A stretch of 60,000 nucleotides of DNA, taken from the NCBI GenBank assembly GCA_950295325.1, contig OX485808.1, positions 26,744,527-26,804,526 on the forward strand. The letters run 5' to 3'. The notes under the pieces are model-generated. The model did not search any database. It saw only the letters and a list, made by a program, of their open reading frames with translations, and was not told the origin of the DNA. The position numbers and the translations under genes were made by a program. Source of the stretch: Polytrichum commune. Taxonomy: Eukaryota > Streptophyta > Polytrichopsida > Polytrichales > Polytrichaceae. Numbering within the stretch: the first letter of the stretch is position 1; every line of letters begins with the position of its first letter. Below, piece after piece: positions 1 to 11,172 of this stretch.

Positions 1-74
1 GCCTGTACAAGCTCCAAACTGAGTCGCCCAAAAAGGACCTAGAAGTCCTTTCTCTCCAACTTCGTCCTCACGTT

Positions 75-2877
75 GTGCTTTGGCATAGAAGACTCGGGCA
101 TTTTCATGCAAAAGGCATGACACGCATGATCAATTTCGGAGCAGTAACAGGACTACCACAATTCCAGACTTCAACATCTACCTGCAGTAGCTGTCAACTG
201 GGGAAGCATGCTAGGACCAAAATACCGAAGCAAGCTACATTTCACGCTACCAAGATTCTCGAACTAGTACATGCAGACGTGTGCGGCCCCTTTAAAATTC
301 GTTCCACAGGAGGTGCACGTTATTTCACTACCTTCATAGATGACTTCTCAAGAAAAACTTGGGTATACTTTATTACTCAAAAGAGTCAAGTCCTTGAGAA
401 GTTTCAACACTTTGTTCGCCTAGTCGAAAACCAAACAGGTCAACCAGTCCGTGCTCTCCGCACGGACAACGGAGGTGAATACACCTCGCGAGCCTTCCAA
501 GATTTTTGCTCTAGCAAAGGCATTTCCCGTGAGCTCACCCCCCCCCCCACACACTCCACAGCGAAACGGCGTCGCAGAGCGTCGAAATCGCTCCCTCCTC
601 GACGTTACCAGGTGCCTCCTCCTTGACAAACAACTTCCAGGGCACCTCTGGGGCGAAGCTGTTAAGGCTGCGGGAGACATTCTGAACCTACGATCGACCA
701 AAGCACACCCTGATAGAACACCAAACGAGCTCTTTTTCGGTAAGAAACCCTCTGTCTCTCATCTTCGTATTTTCGGATCCCCTGTATTTGCTCACATTCC
801 TAAACCTTCCAGAACCAAACTTGATCCCCGTGCCGAAAAGTGTATTCTCCTCAGTTTTGATGAAACAGCTAAAGCCTATCGATGTTACCGTCCTTCCATG
901 AACAAGATTTTTGTGTCACGGGACGTCTTCATCGACGAAAGCGCCTCTCTCGACGCTACACCCACCTCTGCATGCGGCCTACCTCAATCATCAGACTACC
1001 TCTCTGCACCTACAGGGAAGGAAGAACTTCAAACTCTGTCTCCTATCCAAGCGCAGCCTGGTCATGATGAAGCCGTCATCGACCTACAGATCCCTCTTTG
1101 CAAACCCCCTCCTTCCGACGTACCTATCTCCATTCCTCAACCTACCGAAAGCACAGATACCCCTACAGCACACAACGATCCTCTCAGTCCGCCTGATAAC
1201 AATTTGCCTCCTTCTTCATCTCCCTCCCTTGAACAACCTCCCCCTCGTTGGTCAGAGCGAATTCGGAGGTTTCCTAAACACCTCAGAGATTTCGCAGCTC
1301 ACATTGAGCTCGACTCTCCCGACTCCCTCCCCGAACTCCAACCAGAGCTCACCTTTCAACAGGTACATCAGCACCCCCTCTGGCAAACAGCCATGCGAGA
1401 AGAAATTGCTTCAATTCGCAGTAACAACACCTGGACTCTAGTGGAATTACCACCCCACAAGAAAGCCATCTTCTGCAAGTGGGTCTTCAAAGTGAAGCCG
1501 AGCGCCAACGGCAATCCTCCGCGGTACAAGGCAAGACTCGTCGCCAGAGGATTCGAACAGAGAGACGGCTCTGACTTCGGCGACACTTTTGCTCCTGTAG
1601 TAAGGTGGGAGACAATTCGCACTCTTGTTGCCATTGCCATTCATCTCAACTGGCCTATTCATCAATTAGATGTTCTTACAGCTTTCTTAAATAGAATCCT
1701 ACTGGAAGACGTCTACATGCTCCAACCCTTAGGCTTCATTCGGCGAGGCTCTGAACACTTGGTGTGCAAGCTTCATAAGTCCCTTTATGGACTCAAACAG
1801 AGCCCTCGTGCATGGTATGCACGTCTCCATAATGCAATGCTCGCTTGGCGTCTCGTACAATCCAGCTCCGATCCTAACCTCTACTTCGCACACATCGGCA
1901 CTCACACAATTGCCTTACTGGTGTACGTTGACGACATTCTCATAACTGGCAGTGACCTCCAACTCATCAACAAGCTGAAGACTCACCTTCAACATCACTT
2001 CAAGACAAGTGACCTAGGCTCCCTCCAAAAATACATGGGTGTTCAGTTTGATCGTGACTCCACAGGTCTTCGAATGCATTAGACAGAATACGCTCTCAGT
2101 ATTCTTCAACTATTTAATATGGAGCACTGTAACCCATCTCTCACTCCCCTCCCTGAGGGTTTGGTACTCTCGAAAAACTCAAACACTCCACCTGTCAATC
2201 CCACCCTTTACAGGATACTCGTAGGAAAATTGTTGTTCCTCACTAAGACTCGTCCTGACATCACTTACGCTGTCAGTGTCATTAGCAGGTTCATGCAGGA
2301 ACCTCAAGAAGCACACCTGCAAGCAGCTAAACATGTCTTACGATACGTGCGTTGCTACCCTGACCTCGGCTTGTTTTTCAAACAAGGGGAGGAGAACCGA
2401 CTTCACAGGTACACCGACGCCAACTATGGGCAGGACATTGATGATCGAATCTCTGTAGGTGCTTACATCTTCTTCATAGGAAGCTCTCCGGTTTCTTGGA
2501 ATTCTAAAAAGCAATCAAGCACTTCCAGGTCCACCTGTGAATCTGAATACAGAGCCCTCGCTCAGTGCTCATGTGAAGCCATTTGGCTTAGAAGGTTGCT
2601 AGGAGAACTCAAAATCCTAGATAACAAACCTACACATCTGTTTTGTAACAATCAAAGTAGTATAAAGCTTAGCTATAACCCAGTCTTTCATGAAAGATCA
2701 AAACACTTCGAAATCGACTTCCATTTTACTCGTCAGAAAGTTGAAGACAACTCCATCAAGGTGGAATTCATATCATCTCAAGATCAGCCTGCTGATATCC
2801 TCACCAAGTCTCTTGGAAGAGTCAAGTTTGAAGATTGCAGGGCGAAACTTCACCTCTGCAACAATCTCAGCCCCTAA
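75..2877 (+). pseudogene. copia pol polyprotein (integrase, reverse transcriptase, RNase H), broken
   Basis: The pre-integrase region has the expected LWHRRLGH and C-x2-C (CSSCQLGKHAR) elements at about 75-230. The integrase core carries its acidic residues in HADVCGPF (near 270), RTDNGGEY (near 462) and the GISREL stretch (near 520). The frame then shifts across a run of 11 C at 538-548 and coding continues in the other frame with NGVAERRNR. Reverse transcriptase runs from about 1380, with KARLVARGFEQ near 1530 and the catalytic YVDDILI at about 1924-1944. An in-frame TAG at 2080-2082 interrupts the end of RT; the same frame reopens and runs through RNase H (TDANYG near 2414, SRSTCESEYRAL near 2530) to TAA at 2875-2877. 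The stop is one substitution from a glutamine codon. I see no sign of readthrough signals, so I treat both breaks as decay. Confidence 0.92.
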
Positions 2878-3597
2878 CCCTCACAGAATGACGAGGGAAG
2901 TGGACTCTCAGTGAACCCTCAGTCGAAGATCCACATATCTCACCAAACTCTACCTCCTCACTATGAGTGCAATCGCACTCACTGTTACTGCCTACATACC
3001 CTGAATCAGGAAACTCCCCCTCCATACAGGCACAAACGAATCCGGCTGAACTTGCAGAAGAGCTCCACCTTTCTTCGCCGTCTTCGAAATCAGCAGCCAT
3101 GGACTGCAAACGCTCCGACTGCACAACGAATTCCAGAAGGTTCTCGGACAACAACTCAGACACCGACCGCAACTCATCCTCCACTCTCTCTTGCAGAGAA
3201 GGTCGCTGCTCATGCCATTTTTCTAAGTACCGTATGAACCCTGGATTATCGACTCTGACAACTTCCAAAGTGGCCCATTCCAGCGACGTTGCCACTCCAT
3301 CTCTCCACGCCCGGTTCACTCTCCGGAGTCTCCACAGGAGGGAAATGTTCACCTCTTATGGAGAAGAGGCCAAATCCGGGCAAGCACGATTTCATCGCTC
3401 AATGGCGGGAGCAATGTTGACTTCTCAATCTCTCTCTCCTGGACTTTATCCTTTGAAGCATGCGCACCTCTCTCGAAAACTCTTTCCTCGATGGCATCTA
3501 TCAACTGAGTAATCCCGCGCTTCAACATCACCAGGATTGTCCATGCTAATAGGGTCAACAAACGCATCCACGTGACTTCTCTCAATCTCAAGTCCAT
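2867..3597 (-). pseudogene. Antisense F-box-like ORF inside the copia element
   Basis: On the strand opposite to pol, between RNase H and the 3' LTR, two overlapping frames join into one F-box-like protein. Frame one (3597-3349) ends PPLSDEIVLARIWPLLHKR; frame two (from about 3352) continues NISLLWRLRRVNRAWRDGVA, then SLEWATLEVVRVDNPGF. Together they match the general F-box pattern: a leucine/proline start, DEI, a hydrophobic stretch, then RLRRV-x-R-x-WR. The two frames meet at one apparent 1-nt shift near 3350. The acidic tail that follows (about 100 residues) has no domain I recognise. In cells F-box proteins link substrates to SCF ubiquitin ligases; a role for this one is unknown. It may be a captured host gene or a lineage-specific accessory ORF of the element. 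An N-terminal Trp/Leu-rich segment (LLTLLAWTILVML) precedes the box. Confidence 0.55.
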
Positions 3598-3662
3598 CTT
3601 GTGCTCTCACTCACTTTTGACTTGACACTTGTAAAATGACTCATTAGGTGTCTTGTGTGCAC

Positions 3663-3669
3663 GGGAGGG
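3663..3669 (+). other. Polypurine tract of the copia element
   Basis: A short purine run lies immediately before the LTR start at 3670, the position where plus-strand DNA synthesis is primed in LTR retrotransposons. Identified by position and composition only. Confidence 0.55.
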
Positions 3670-3834
3670 TGTTGATCCACTTTGCCCACAAGTAGTTACC
3701 ATAGTTAGTTTTGTTTTTACTTAGGGTTTGGTGTGGTAATTAGGTTTCTCCAATTCTGTACTTAAACAGTGAGCTCTCACTCACTCTTTGAACAATTCAG
3801 TTCCAGGTAGTGATTACCTACCTTGGTTTCAACA
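3670..3834 (+). repeat. 3' LTR of the copia element
   Basis: The segment starts TGTTGATCC and ends GGTTTCAACA, giving the perfect 6-bp inverted ends TGTTGA/TCAACA that are usual for copia LTRs. It directly follows a purine tract (gggaggg). At 165 bp it is short for a plant LTR but within the known range. The 5' partner and the matching target duplication are outside the window. Confidence 0.8.
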
Positions 3835-3962
3835 GAAGTGTGCTGAAAGCAAGTGTTTGAAAATGGGAGAACTAGGAGGGTGACCCCAATGGGCTCATGA
3901 GCAAGTGATGCGCACCTTCGAGCTGCTACATGATGCACCCTTTGTTGTCCAAGCTCTATATC

Positions 3963-4947
3963 TTATGAACCATAAATTGGGAATTCCCCTACACCATATT
4001 GATTGAATATCACACCTGATTTGGGATCCGTGAGCGACCGGAGCGGGTTTCCATTTGCAGGGGTCCTGGCTAGAGCCATGCACTGGCTGCAAAAGGTGTT
4101 GAAGTCCGAATAAATGCTAAGGGTGTCACAACAGTACCATTCATCGGCCACAAAAGCGTAGTTGCAAAGGCCTCTGATCTCGCTGTTCTCCTTGTTGTGA
4201 AACCATGTGGGGCTGGAACCGGGGTAAGGGTCCACCGAGAGCTCCAGCAACTCGTGCAGAATGACGCTGATCTTGGAATCAAGCGCCCCGTCAGGCGACA
4301 CGTTGTTGTTGGGTAGGGTGTTGGACAACCTTGTCATTGAAAAGGTTACACCCCTGCCCGAACACCATCCCCGCTGCGGGAAGCGCGACGAAGGAGTAGA
4401 GCAGGTTGTTCTGGTCACTGCTAATCCTGTGGTAGCCACAGTACCCTGGATTGTAGTAATACGAGATGCCGGACGCTATCAGAACGAAGTAAATGCCATG
4501 TGTGTAGTCGGCCAACAAGTCGTTGTTGTCGATCTGGCTATGTATGATAAACACCGGGTCGTTGCCCGAGTCAATGGTCGTCTCCGTGAACCCATCGTCG
4601 ACTTCCATTCCTATTGTGACCTTGGAGGTGACGAATGTGAGGGCCTGGCCGTTTAGTTTCCGGCTGTACTTTTGTCACCACTTTCCAAAGGTTGTCTAGG
4701 TTTGGAAACTAGTTGATTTTCGTAGTAGGGGTGTGAGTGACGATAGAGCAGTTCGGATCACATTCTTCTCATAATCATCCCATGAGCCATACCAAACGAC
4801 GTAGATGTTGATAGGTTGAGTCATGACCTGCCACCCCACAACACCGCCATCAGACGTGTCAACAACACCACATTGGCATCGTATGAAAGAGTCGGTGGAA
4901 AGAACCCGATGGGCTACCCTCCTAAATATATTAGGTAGCCGATTCAT
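3963..4947 (-). pseudogene. EXORDIUM / PHI-1-like gene, broken
   Basis: Three minus-strand blocks resemble successive parts of the plant phosphate-induced (PHI-1/EXORDIUM) family of secreted cell-wall proteins linked to brassinosteroid-dependent growth. Block one (4947-4699) has WQVMTQPINIYVVWYGSW, matching the family's NVYLIWYG-x-W stretch. Block two (4668-4291) contains HGIYFVLIASGISYYYNPGYC, matching the YFVLTS/CG region. Block three (4439-3963) has SVILHELLELSVDP, matching the conserved HELAE motif, then a C-terminal GVIFNQYGVGEF segment. Blocks one and two share a frame but are separated by TAG at 4696-4698 and TGA at 4675-4677; block three is in another frame, so there is also a frameshift near 4300. 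I see no signal peptide, and the family cysteines are only partly kept. Family members are normally intronless, so the breaks read as decay and not as introns. Confidence 0.72.
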
Positions 4948-4949
4948 AG

Positions 4950-6139
4950 AGCCCTACTGCCCTCTCAGAATCGGGGGCTTGTAAAGTTGAGGCTGGTAGG
5001 TCAAAAAATTTCAAGGCCTCGATTCGAGAAAGGGTCGTCATGAGCCTCTCTACATGGTCTCGACTGCGAAATGTCTAACCACTTTTTAGTTCTAAGAGAG
5101 CTGCACAATCAGACTACACGCGACGTCTTGAGCTTGGATGTGAATTGAATATTGAAAATTGGCGCGTCTGTTCGAGGCGCACTCATGGAGGAGGTTCAAC
5201 CCGAAGCCGATTACACTGGTAATCTTTATCCATACATGTCGATCGTACATGTAACAAACACATTATATGCTCAGTACACCCCCAACACCATGCACAAGTT
5301 AGTTTGGAATTGATCAAACTCACCGGACCACCCTGGTGCTGTTGACAATGGGTGGCTTGTATATATCTGGCACCATAGTCAAAGGAGTTGTTTATGGGCC
5401 CAGCTGCTACTAGGGGCCGAGTATTGATTATGTGTTGATTATTGTTGCTATGTTTAGTATGACTACACAGATTATACTGTGATGGATAAACTGCACTTGA
5501 AATCTTGCTACAATACTTGAGTTTACACAAATCTTGATAAAGCTGCATGATTATATATCAATCTTTTTTAAACAATATATGTAGATGATGATAATATTAC
5601 CTATTTCTAAGGAAGTAGTAATAGCCTTGTTGACATCGATTACAAGTAAGAGGTCTGCTAACACGTGATGTACGCTCTACTAACTTACTTTATGGTATTC
5701 TTGGGGAGCATGGGCACAGGTGAGGACCTCTTCTACAAGTGCTACACGCCTTCCAAAGAATTGTCCACTCATATGAAAATTTTAGGATATTTCTCTTTGA
5801 AGTCTGGAATATTGACTATGAGTATATCTTTCATGACAAAAACATTCTAATCTCTCTACATTCTGATTGATACCCGTACTAGAATTTACAAAAATAATAT
5901 AGTCAGGAAATAAGAACATGCTTGTGTAAACATTGACCAATAAGTTGCAGTAATATCTCGAAATATTACCTTGCTTTTATTCAGTAGCCAAAAATATACA
6001 GAACAATTTACTGGACTACTGAAGTATTGAATAACAGCAACAATTACTCCATATGTACTCTCAAAAGACTATATGAGAGTTAATTGCACAGTGCCACTTC
6101 TGAGTAAGGAGGTTTCGAAATTACTGATACCATATTCTT
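4950..6139. other. Intergenic, no gene recognised
   Basis: AT-rich DNA. The longest open frame (minus strand, 5548-5183, 121 codons) has no recognisable domain and biased low-complexity composition. Nothing else can be supported. Confidence 0.6.
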
Positions 6140-7130
6140 TAAAATGACCATTTGAGAGCTGGTCGTTCAAGATTGTGTTATTGAGAAAAAAGACTTCAAA
6201 AATACTTATCTATGCATTTTCGATAACCATTTGAGAGGAATAGATGTACTCCTGGAAAAAGAGATTTAGAAGAAACTCATATCCTCTGCCTATTTGTTTG
6301 ATGATTAGATGAACTCTAACTACACACAAAAAATTTCGAGTCAAGTTATTTCGAAAATACTTATATATGATGACAGTCGTAATGACCAGTTGAGAAATTG
6401 GTCGAAGAGATGAACTCCTGAGTACAATTCTTTCAAGGTAACATGTGAGGTGATCTGTAAAGCTTATATGGCTAGATTTGAATCAATAAAAGTTCTTAAC
6501 ATATTTATGCTGTAAGTAGAGATATGACTATAATGTTGATACAACACATGGATCCAATGTTAAAAAACTGGTCGCACATATTTGCTACCGATAAAGATGT
6601 CGAAAAATACTTACACCCTAAGCTTTTTTCGATGATCATTTGAGAATTATAGATGTACTAAGGAAAAAAGAGATTCATAAGAAACTCATATCCTTTACCT
6701 ATTTGTTTGATGACTAGATGAGATCTAACTGTAAAAAAATGTTTTCGAGTCAAGTTATTTTGAAAATATTTATACCTGATGACAGTCTTAATGACCATTT
6801 GAGAAACTGGTCGAAGAAATGAACTCCTGAGTACAACTCTTTTGAGGTAACATGTGAGGTGATTTATAAAGCTTATACGGCTGGATGTGAATCAACAGAG
6901 TTCTTAACATATTTCTGCAGTTAGTAGAGATATGATGTTGATATAGCACTTGGATCTGATATTAAAGAACTGGTCGCACATATGTGCTACCGAGGAATGT
7001 GATGGCGAAAATACTTACACCCTAAGCTTTTTCGATGACCATCTGAGAGTTATAGATGTACTATGGAAAAGAAATTCAGAAGTAACTCATACCCTCTGTC
7101 CTCAGGGGGATCACACCCCCATTACATTTT
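6140..7130 (+). repeat. Tandem copies of a ~410-bp repeat built from ~80-bp sub-units
   Basis: Two neighbouring copies of a composite unit are visible: the same stretch (gatgacagtc..aatgacca) recurs at about 6369 and 6779, and the later landmark (ctggtcgcacata) at about 6568 and 6970. Within each copy a shorter motif, GACCATTTGAGA followed by TGGTCG or GATGTAC and then a TTTCGAAAATACTTATA-like end, recurs roughly every 78-85 bp, so the large unit is itself made of diverged small ones. A third copy lies at 9715-10330. No long open frame runs through it. Confidence 0.8.
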
Positions 7131-7139
7131 GTAACCACG

Positions 7140-9060
7140 TGCGATAATGGGGTATTTAATGGGGGGATATTTATGCACCTTTCAATATTTTTTCCCTCCC
7201 TATTTGTAGATATAAAGCTACTTTGACTTATTTTTTAGCACCCTATATTTATTTGTAATTGTTTAGAGAGGTTAATTTTTGGCACCATATTTTTTATATA
7301 AATCATGCAAGTACCAAATAATGAACGGAATTCTATAGCATTGCAAAATCAACTATGTGAGCAACAAACGTTCCATATCATCCATCTCGTCAGTCAATCG
7401 GTCTCAATTAGGTATACCAATGCTCAACCATTCAATGTGCCATTTAAGACACAACCAATAGCACTTGGATACTAGTGAAAAAGGTTATCAAACAACATGG
7501 AGATAACAAAATGTACAAGCTAACATAGACAAGTTGTAAACGCGGATAAGGAAAAACAAGAAATACAATCAATTGTCACAAGACATGACATTTTGCACAA
7601 CTGTCTACTCTAAAAATAAAAGATTGCATTGCAATGAAAGAAAGCTAAATACAAAATTAAAAACATTTACATTAATTGTGTTACACATTCAACCTTATAC
7701 CAAATATTTACAATGTGAAGGGTTAGGATATAACTCTGCACCCTCCAATAAACATCAAGGTATATGTCAATATCCTCTACAATGTCATGATTAGGCTAAA
7801 AAAATTCGAGAAGTTTAAAACCAATGATGAGGAATGATTAAAACTAATTGTGGGCATGAGGCAGACAACCTTCAAAGTCTCCAACCACTCCACCACATCT
7901 TCCTCCAAGGCAAAGCGCAATCCTCTGAGTCTACCACGGTGAGGTTGCCAAATGTTGTAGCGCACTATCGATCATCTACAAAAGGTAGTTATAACAAAAA
8001 AAAAATCAATAAAATGTTGGCATATTGGACACTACTAGCAAGACAATAGTTACAACAAAAACTGATGAAGAATGAACCACAAGTCAGCCTTAATTCTTAT
8101 AATTTTATGGCTTGAAAACTAGGTTTTTAGATTTAGAGAATTGAACATGCTCATTCAAAAATCTATACAAGACCAAACAACAAGAAAAAATGCAAATTCA
8201 AGGTTTAGGAAAACATAGTACCTAGCTTCCTCCGAATTTGGATTGAAAGTTAACTTATCATCTTCATGCATTTGAAAAATCTAATACATGCTTATCACTT
8301 CAACCATCTAATGCTCATTAATAAACAACATCTTTGAAATTAAATAATTAACACTAACTTAGAAAACATTTTCTACACCAATCATTCATAATTTGTATAC
8401 TAGAAAAAAAATTAGTCATTTGGTGATATGGGTATGGGGTCACAACCAATATCCTACATTGCTATTAATTTCATGTAGGTTTTTCAACAAACTCATTCAA
8501 GGAGTTTTCATCAACCAGATCAAGCTCAAAGACATCCCTCTCTACATCAAATAACATAGTCATTGTGCAAATTACGCTATCTACATCAACCCAAATAAAA
8601 TCCCAATGGTCATATTTGAATTTGAAGTGTCCAAGGACTTTTCTAAAATAATTAAGATAAATCATAAAACCGGATATGGCAATACTTGTTTTTTTTATCA
8701 TTGTTCACCTTCCGATTGAGAAGGTCAATGAGATGTTTGCAACTTCCCCACCTTGTACTACCTTCCGTCTTGTTTTCTAAACTCGTTATATACACCGCGT
8801 GCCCTGGTCAACTCCATTGAGGACACATGTAGTTTGCAAAAGTTTAGAAGGTCTTCCCCTAGTCCTCCTAACAATTGATTTAACTGTACATGAGATAGTT
8901 ATCGTACTTCTCTGCATAAAATACACTTCACAATCCATCTCAAGACCCAACAACATTCATTCTGTAGAATACGAAGCATTGATGTAATCATCAACATCTC
9001 ATTTTTCTACACCCACATTCATGTCTTGTAAATCTTCATCTTTTTATATCTCACATTTAG
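7140..9060. other. Intergenic, AT-rich, no gene recognised
   Basis: Holds only short open frames. A minus-strand frame at 8701-8471 (76 codons) looks coding-like in composition (KVLGHFKFKYDHWDFIWVDV) and may be a transposon relic, but I cannot assign it. Confidence 0.5.
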
Positions 9061-9202
9061 GAGGGTGTCGGAAATCAATAGCATGTCGTCGAAAATTAAT
9101 CAGTGGAAGGGGAAAATCAAGGAGTTGGAGTTTGAAATCGACTCTTACCGCACGAGAGCGGAGCAAGCCAAATCTTCGGCTCTCGTGAAACACCATGTGT
9201 AA
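9061..9202 (+). pseudogene. Orphan terminal exon encoding a coiled-coil tail
   Basis: After a plausible acceptor (cacatttag at 9052-9060) an open stretch encodes about 46 residues, including SSKINQWKGKIKELEFEID and RTRAEQAKSSALVKHHV, then TAA at 9200-9202. The base composition is clearly richer in G+C than the flanks and the peptide is rich in E, K and Q with heptad-like spacing, so it looks like the last exon of a coiled-coil protein. No matching upstream exons were found nearby. It may be an exon captured by a transposon or the remains of a lost gene. The parent gene is not recognised. Confidence 0.45.
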
Positions 9203-9714
9203 ATGCTATGGAGCAAAGAAGAAAGCTCCAAAAAATGTGTCTTACCTACCGTCTTTGTGCCGCTTCATTGTTTCACGCTTTACCAACGCAAGACCTCCTA
9301 CTTGATTGCTTCACGCCACTGTATTTGCCCAAACCCTAAGCAAGCCCAAGGGCTATTGAGAAGTCACAACATTCCTTCCCCCAATAAAATCCACAACATT
9401 TCCTACCATACTAACACGTTTCATTCAAATTTGGATAGAATTTACACAATATTCATTTAAGTAGTCAAACCCATAATTATTTTATTGATCTTACTACACA
9501 CATTTGGGGGGATCCAATATCTATGACCTTATTTTTTTTTCTACTGATTACTAAAATGGAGGAATTATTCACCACCCTATTTTACATATAATCATGTAGG
9601 GGACATATTTCCAATGCTATGGTAGATCAAACGAAATATAAAATTTACCCTCAACGAATTAAATTGACCTTATTTTTTATCTCACGTGGTTTCTAAAATT
9701 TCGATAGTCACCTC

Positions 9715-10330
9715 CCCGAGCCTCTGTCTATTTATTTGATGACCATATGAGTTCTAATTGTACAAAAGTGTTTTTGAGTCAAGTTATTTCGAGAATACTA
9801 ATATCTTATGATAGTCTTAGTAACCACCTGAGAATTGGTCGAAGAGATGCACTCCTGAGTACATGGCTTTCGAAGTAATATGTGAAGTAATTTGAAATGC
9901 TTACACGGCTTAATCTGAAGTTACAGAAGTTCTTAACATATCTCTGTAATAAGTAGAGATTTGACTATATTGTTTATACAACACATGAATCAGATGCTGA
10001 GAACTGATCGCACAGAAGTGTTGCCGACGTATGAGATTTTGAAAATACTCATACCCTTTGCATTGTCGATGACCATCTGAAAGTTGTTCGTGCTACTGAA
10101 TATAAAGATTCAGAAGAAACTTATACTTAAATTTGATGACCATATAAGAGCTAATTGTACAAAAGTACTTTTGAGTAAGGGAATTTTGCAGAGACTCATA
10201 CCATCTGAGACTTGATTGCATAGATGGGTTTTTGAGTATAACGATTTCGATAAAACTCACAACCCATGTTGTTTCACTGACTTGTTGAATACCGATCACA
10301 CAAATGTGTTTGAAAAAATTTATGAGGAAT
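9715..10330 (+). repeat. Third copy of the 80/410-bp repeat family
   Basis: Shares long stretches with 6140-7130: caagttatttcgagaatact, gatagtcttagtaaccacctgaga, the gaagagatgcactcctgagtac block, the gttcttaacatatctctg block, and the final gatgaccatctgaaagttg. Two more degenerate sub-units follow at about 10130 and 10200. It sits about 3 kb from the tandem pair. Confidence 0.75.
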
Positions 10331-10776
10331 CTTGAAAGGCCTATACTACTTTATCTGAACTAACAGATTTGATAACATATCTCTGTTGCAAGCAGAGGAA
10401 TATGTATATTGCTTATACAGTACAGGAATACGATGTTGTGAAAGATCCAGATTACTTGGAGTATTGAACCATTCTTTACAGTTAAACTTGAATAACTATA
10501 ACAAGTACTGACAAAAAAAGAAATTACACCAGTTTCTATCTTATTAATGACTAACACATGGAAATATGTATGATATAGTACCACTTGATTATCGAGACCT
10601 TACTATATTAGGGATGTATGTTGTCATTAACTCTACATCACATAACTCTATGATAGTGATTACATATCCTATTTTGGCATTAGTTTGATCAAGACAAGAT
10701 TAGTCAACTCTCTCTCTCTCTCTCTAGGCTTCTCTTGTTTTTGCGCTCACCAAATTGTTGCTACTGTTTATAGGGA

Positions 10777-11172
10777 TTGCATGAAGCGGTCTTTAGAAAA
10801 AAAAATGGATGGAATTCTAATGAAGTGTATGAGGCAATGCAAAGGTATCAAATTGCTCAAGCTCATACTTTTCAGGCTTTTCAAACTCTTTTACAACATC
10901 ATGTAGGTAGTGTAGGGGTTTCCGAATTTTTTCAACCGCCTCGTGGAACTCATATTTATCTTCCGCCTCCGCTGAATATGAACATATGTGCAAGTAATTT
11001 AAAGAGAAAGGCTATAAAAGGTATTGGGGATGTGGATGTACAAATTGTAGTTCCACTAGAGCTGAAAAAAAATCGCAACTTCAAAAAAACCTCGGAAAAA
11101 TTACGTAAAAAAGGTAAAAAAAATATGAAGAATCCGGCTCAAAGAATTGGAAGAACCGTGACGTGGAGATAA
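10777..11172 (+). CDS. Unrecognised basic ORF, 131 codons
   Basis: An open frame preceded by a pyrimidine-rich tract (CT repeats at about 10710) and an AG acceptor-like tttatag at about 10767-10773, so it could be a second exon and not start at its own ATG. The first half (NSNEVYEAMQRYQIAQAH) looks like a normal globular or helical protein; the second half is very lysine-rich (KKNRNFKKTSEKLRKKGKKN) and would be a nuclear-targeting type of tail. It ends TAA at 11170-11172. It lies about 1.3 kb from the PIF/Harbinger transposase relic on the opposite strand; such elements carry a second ORF with a Myb/SANT-like domain, but I do not see one here. Function unknown; it may not be a gene. Confidence 0.3.
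   Translation: MHEAVFRKKNGWNSNEVYEAMQRYQIAQAHTFQAFQTLLQHHVGSVGVSEFFQPPRGTHIYLPPPLNMNICASNLKRKAIKGIGDVDVQIVVPLELKKNRNFKKTSEKLRKKGKKNMKNPAQRIGRTVTWR

Larger units (their letters stand above)
1..3834 (+). mobile_element. Ty1/copia LTR retrotransposon, 5' part outside the window, decayed
   Basis: The window opens inside a Ty1/copia element. The order pre-integrase zinc-binding region, integrase, reverse transcriptase, RNase H and 3' LTR is that of Pseudoviridae-type elements (Ty3 elements have integrase last). The gag region, primer-binding site and 5' LTR lie upstream of base 1, so LTR divergence cannot be used to date it. Between the end of pol (2877) and the LTR (3670) is an unusually long spacer of about 790 bp that holds an antisense ORF. 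A G-rich polypurine stretch at 3663-3669 sits directly before the LTR. The copy has one frameshift and one in-frame stop in pol, so it is not autonomous. Confidence 0.93.

Noticed and set aside
420-701. Minus-strand and alternative-frame open frames within the copia pol region
   Set aside because: Shadows of pol in other frames, with no domain of their own.
5183-5548. 121-codon minus-strand open frame
   Set aside because: No domain, odd composition, no splice or promoter support.
10777-11172. Myb/SANT partner protein of the PIF/Harbinger element
   Set aside because: No tryptophan-spaced Myb helices visible; kept only as an unrecognised ORF.
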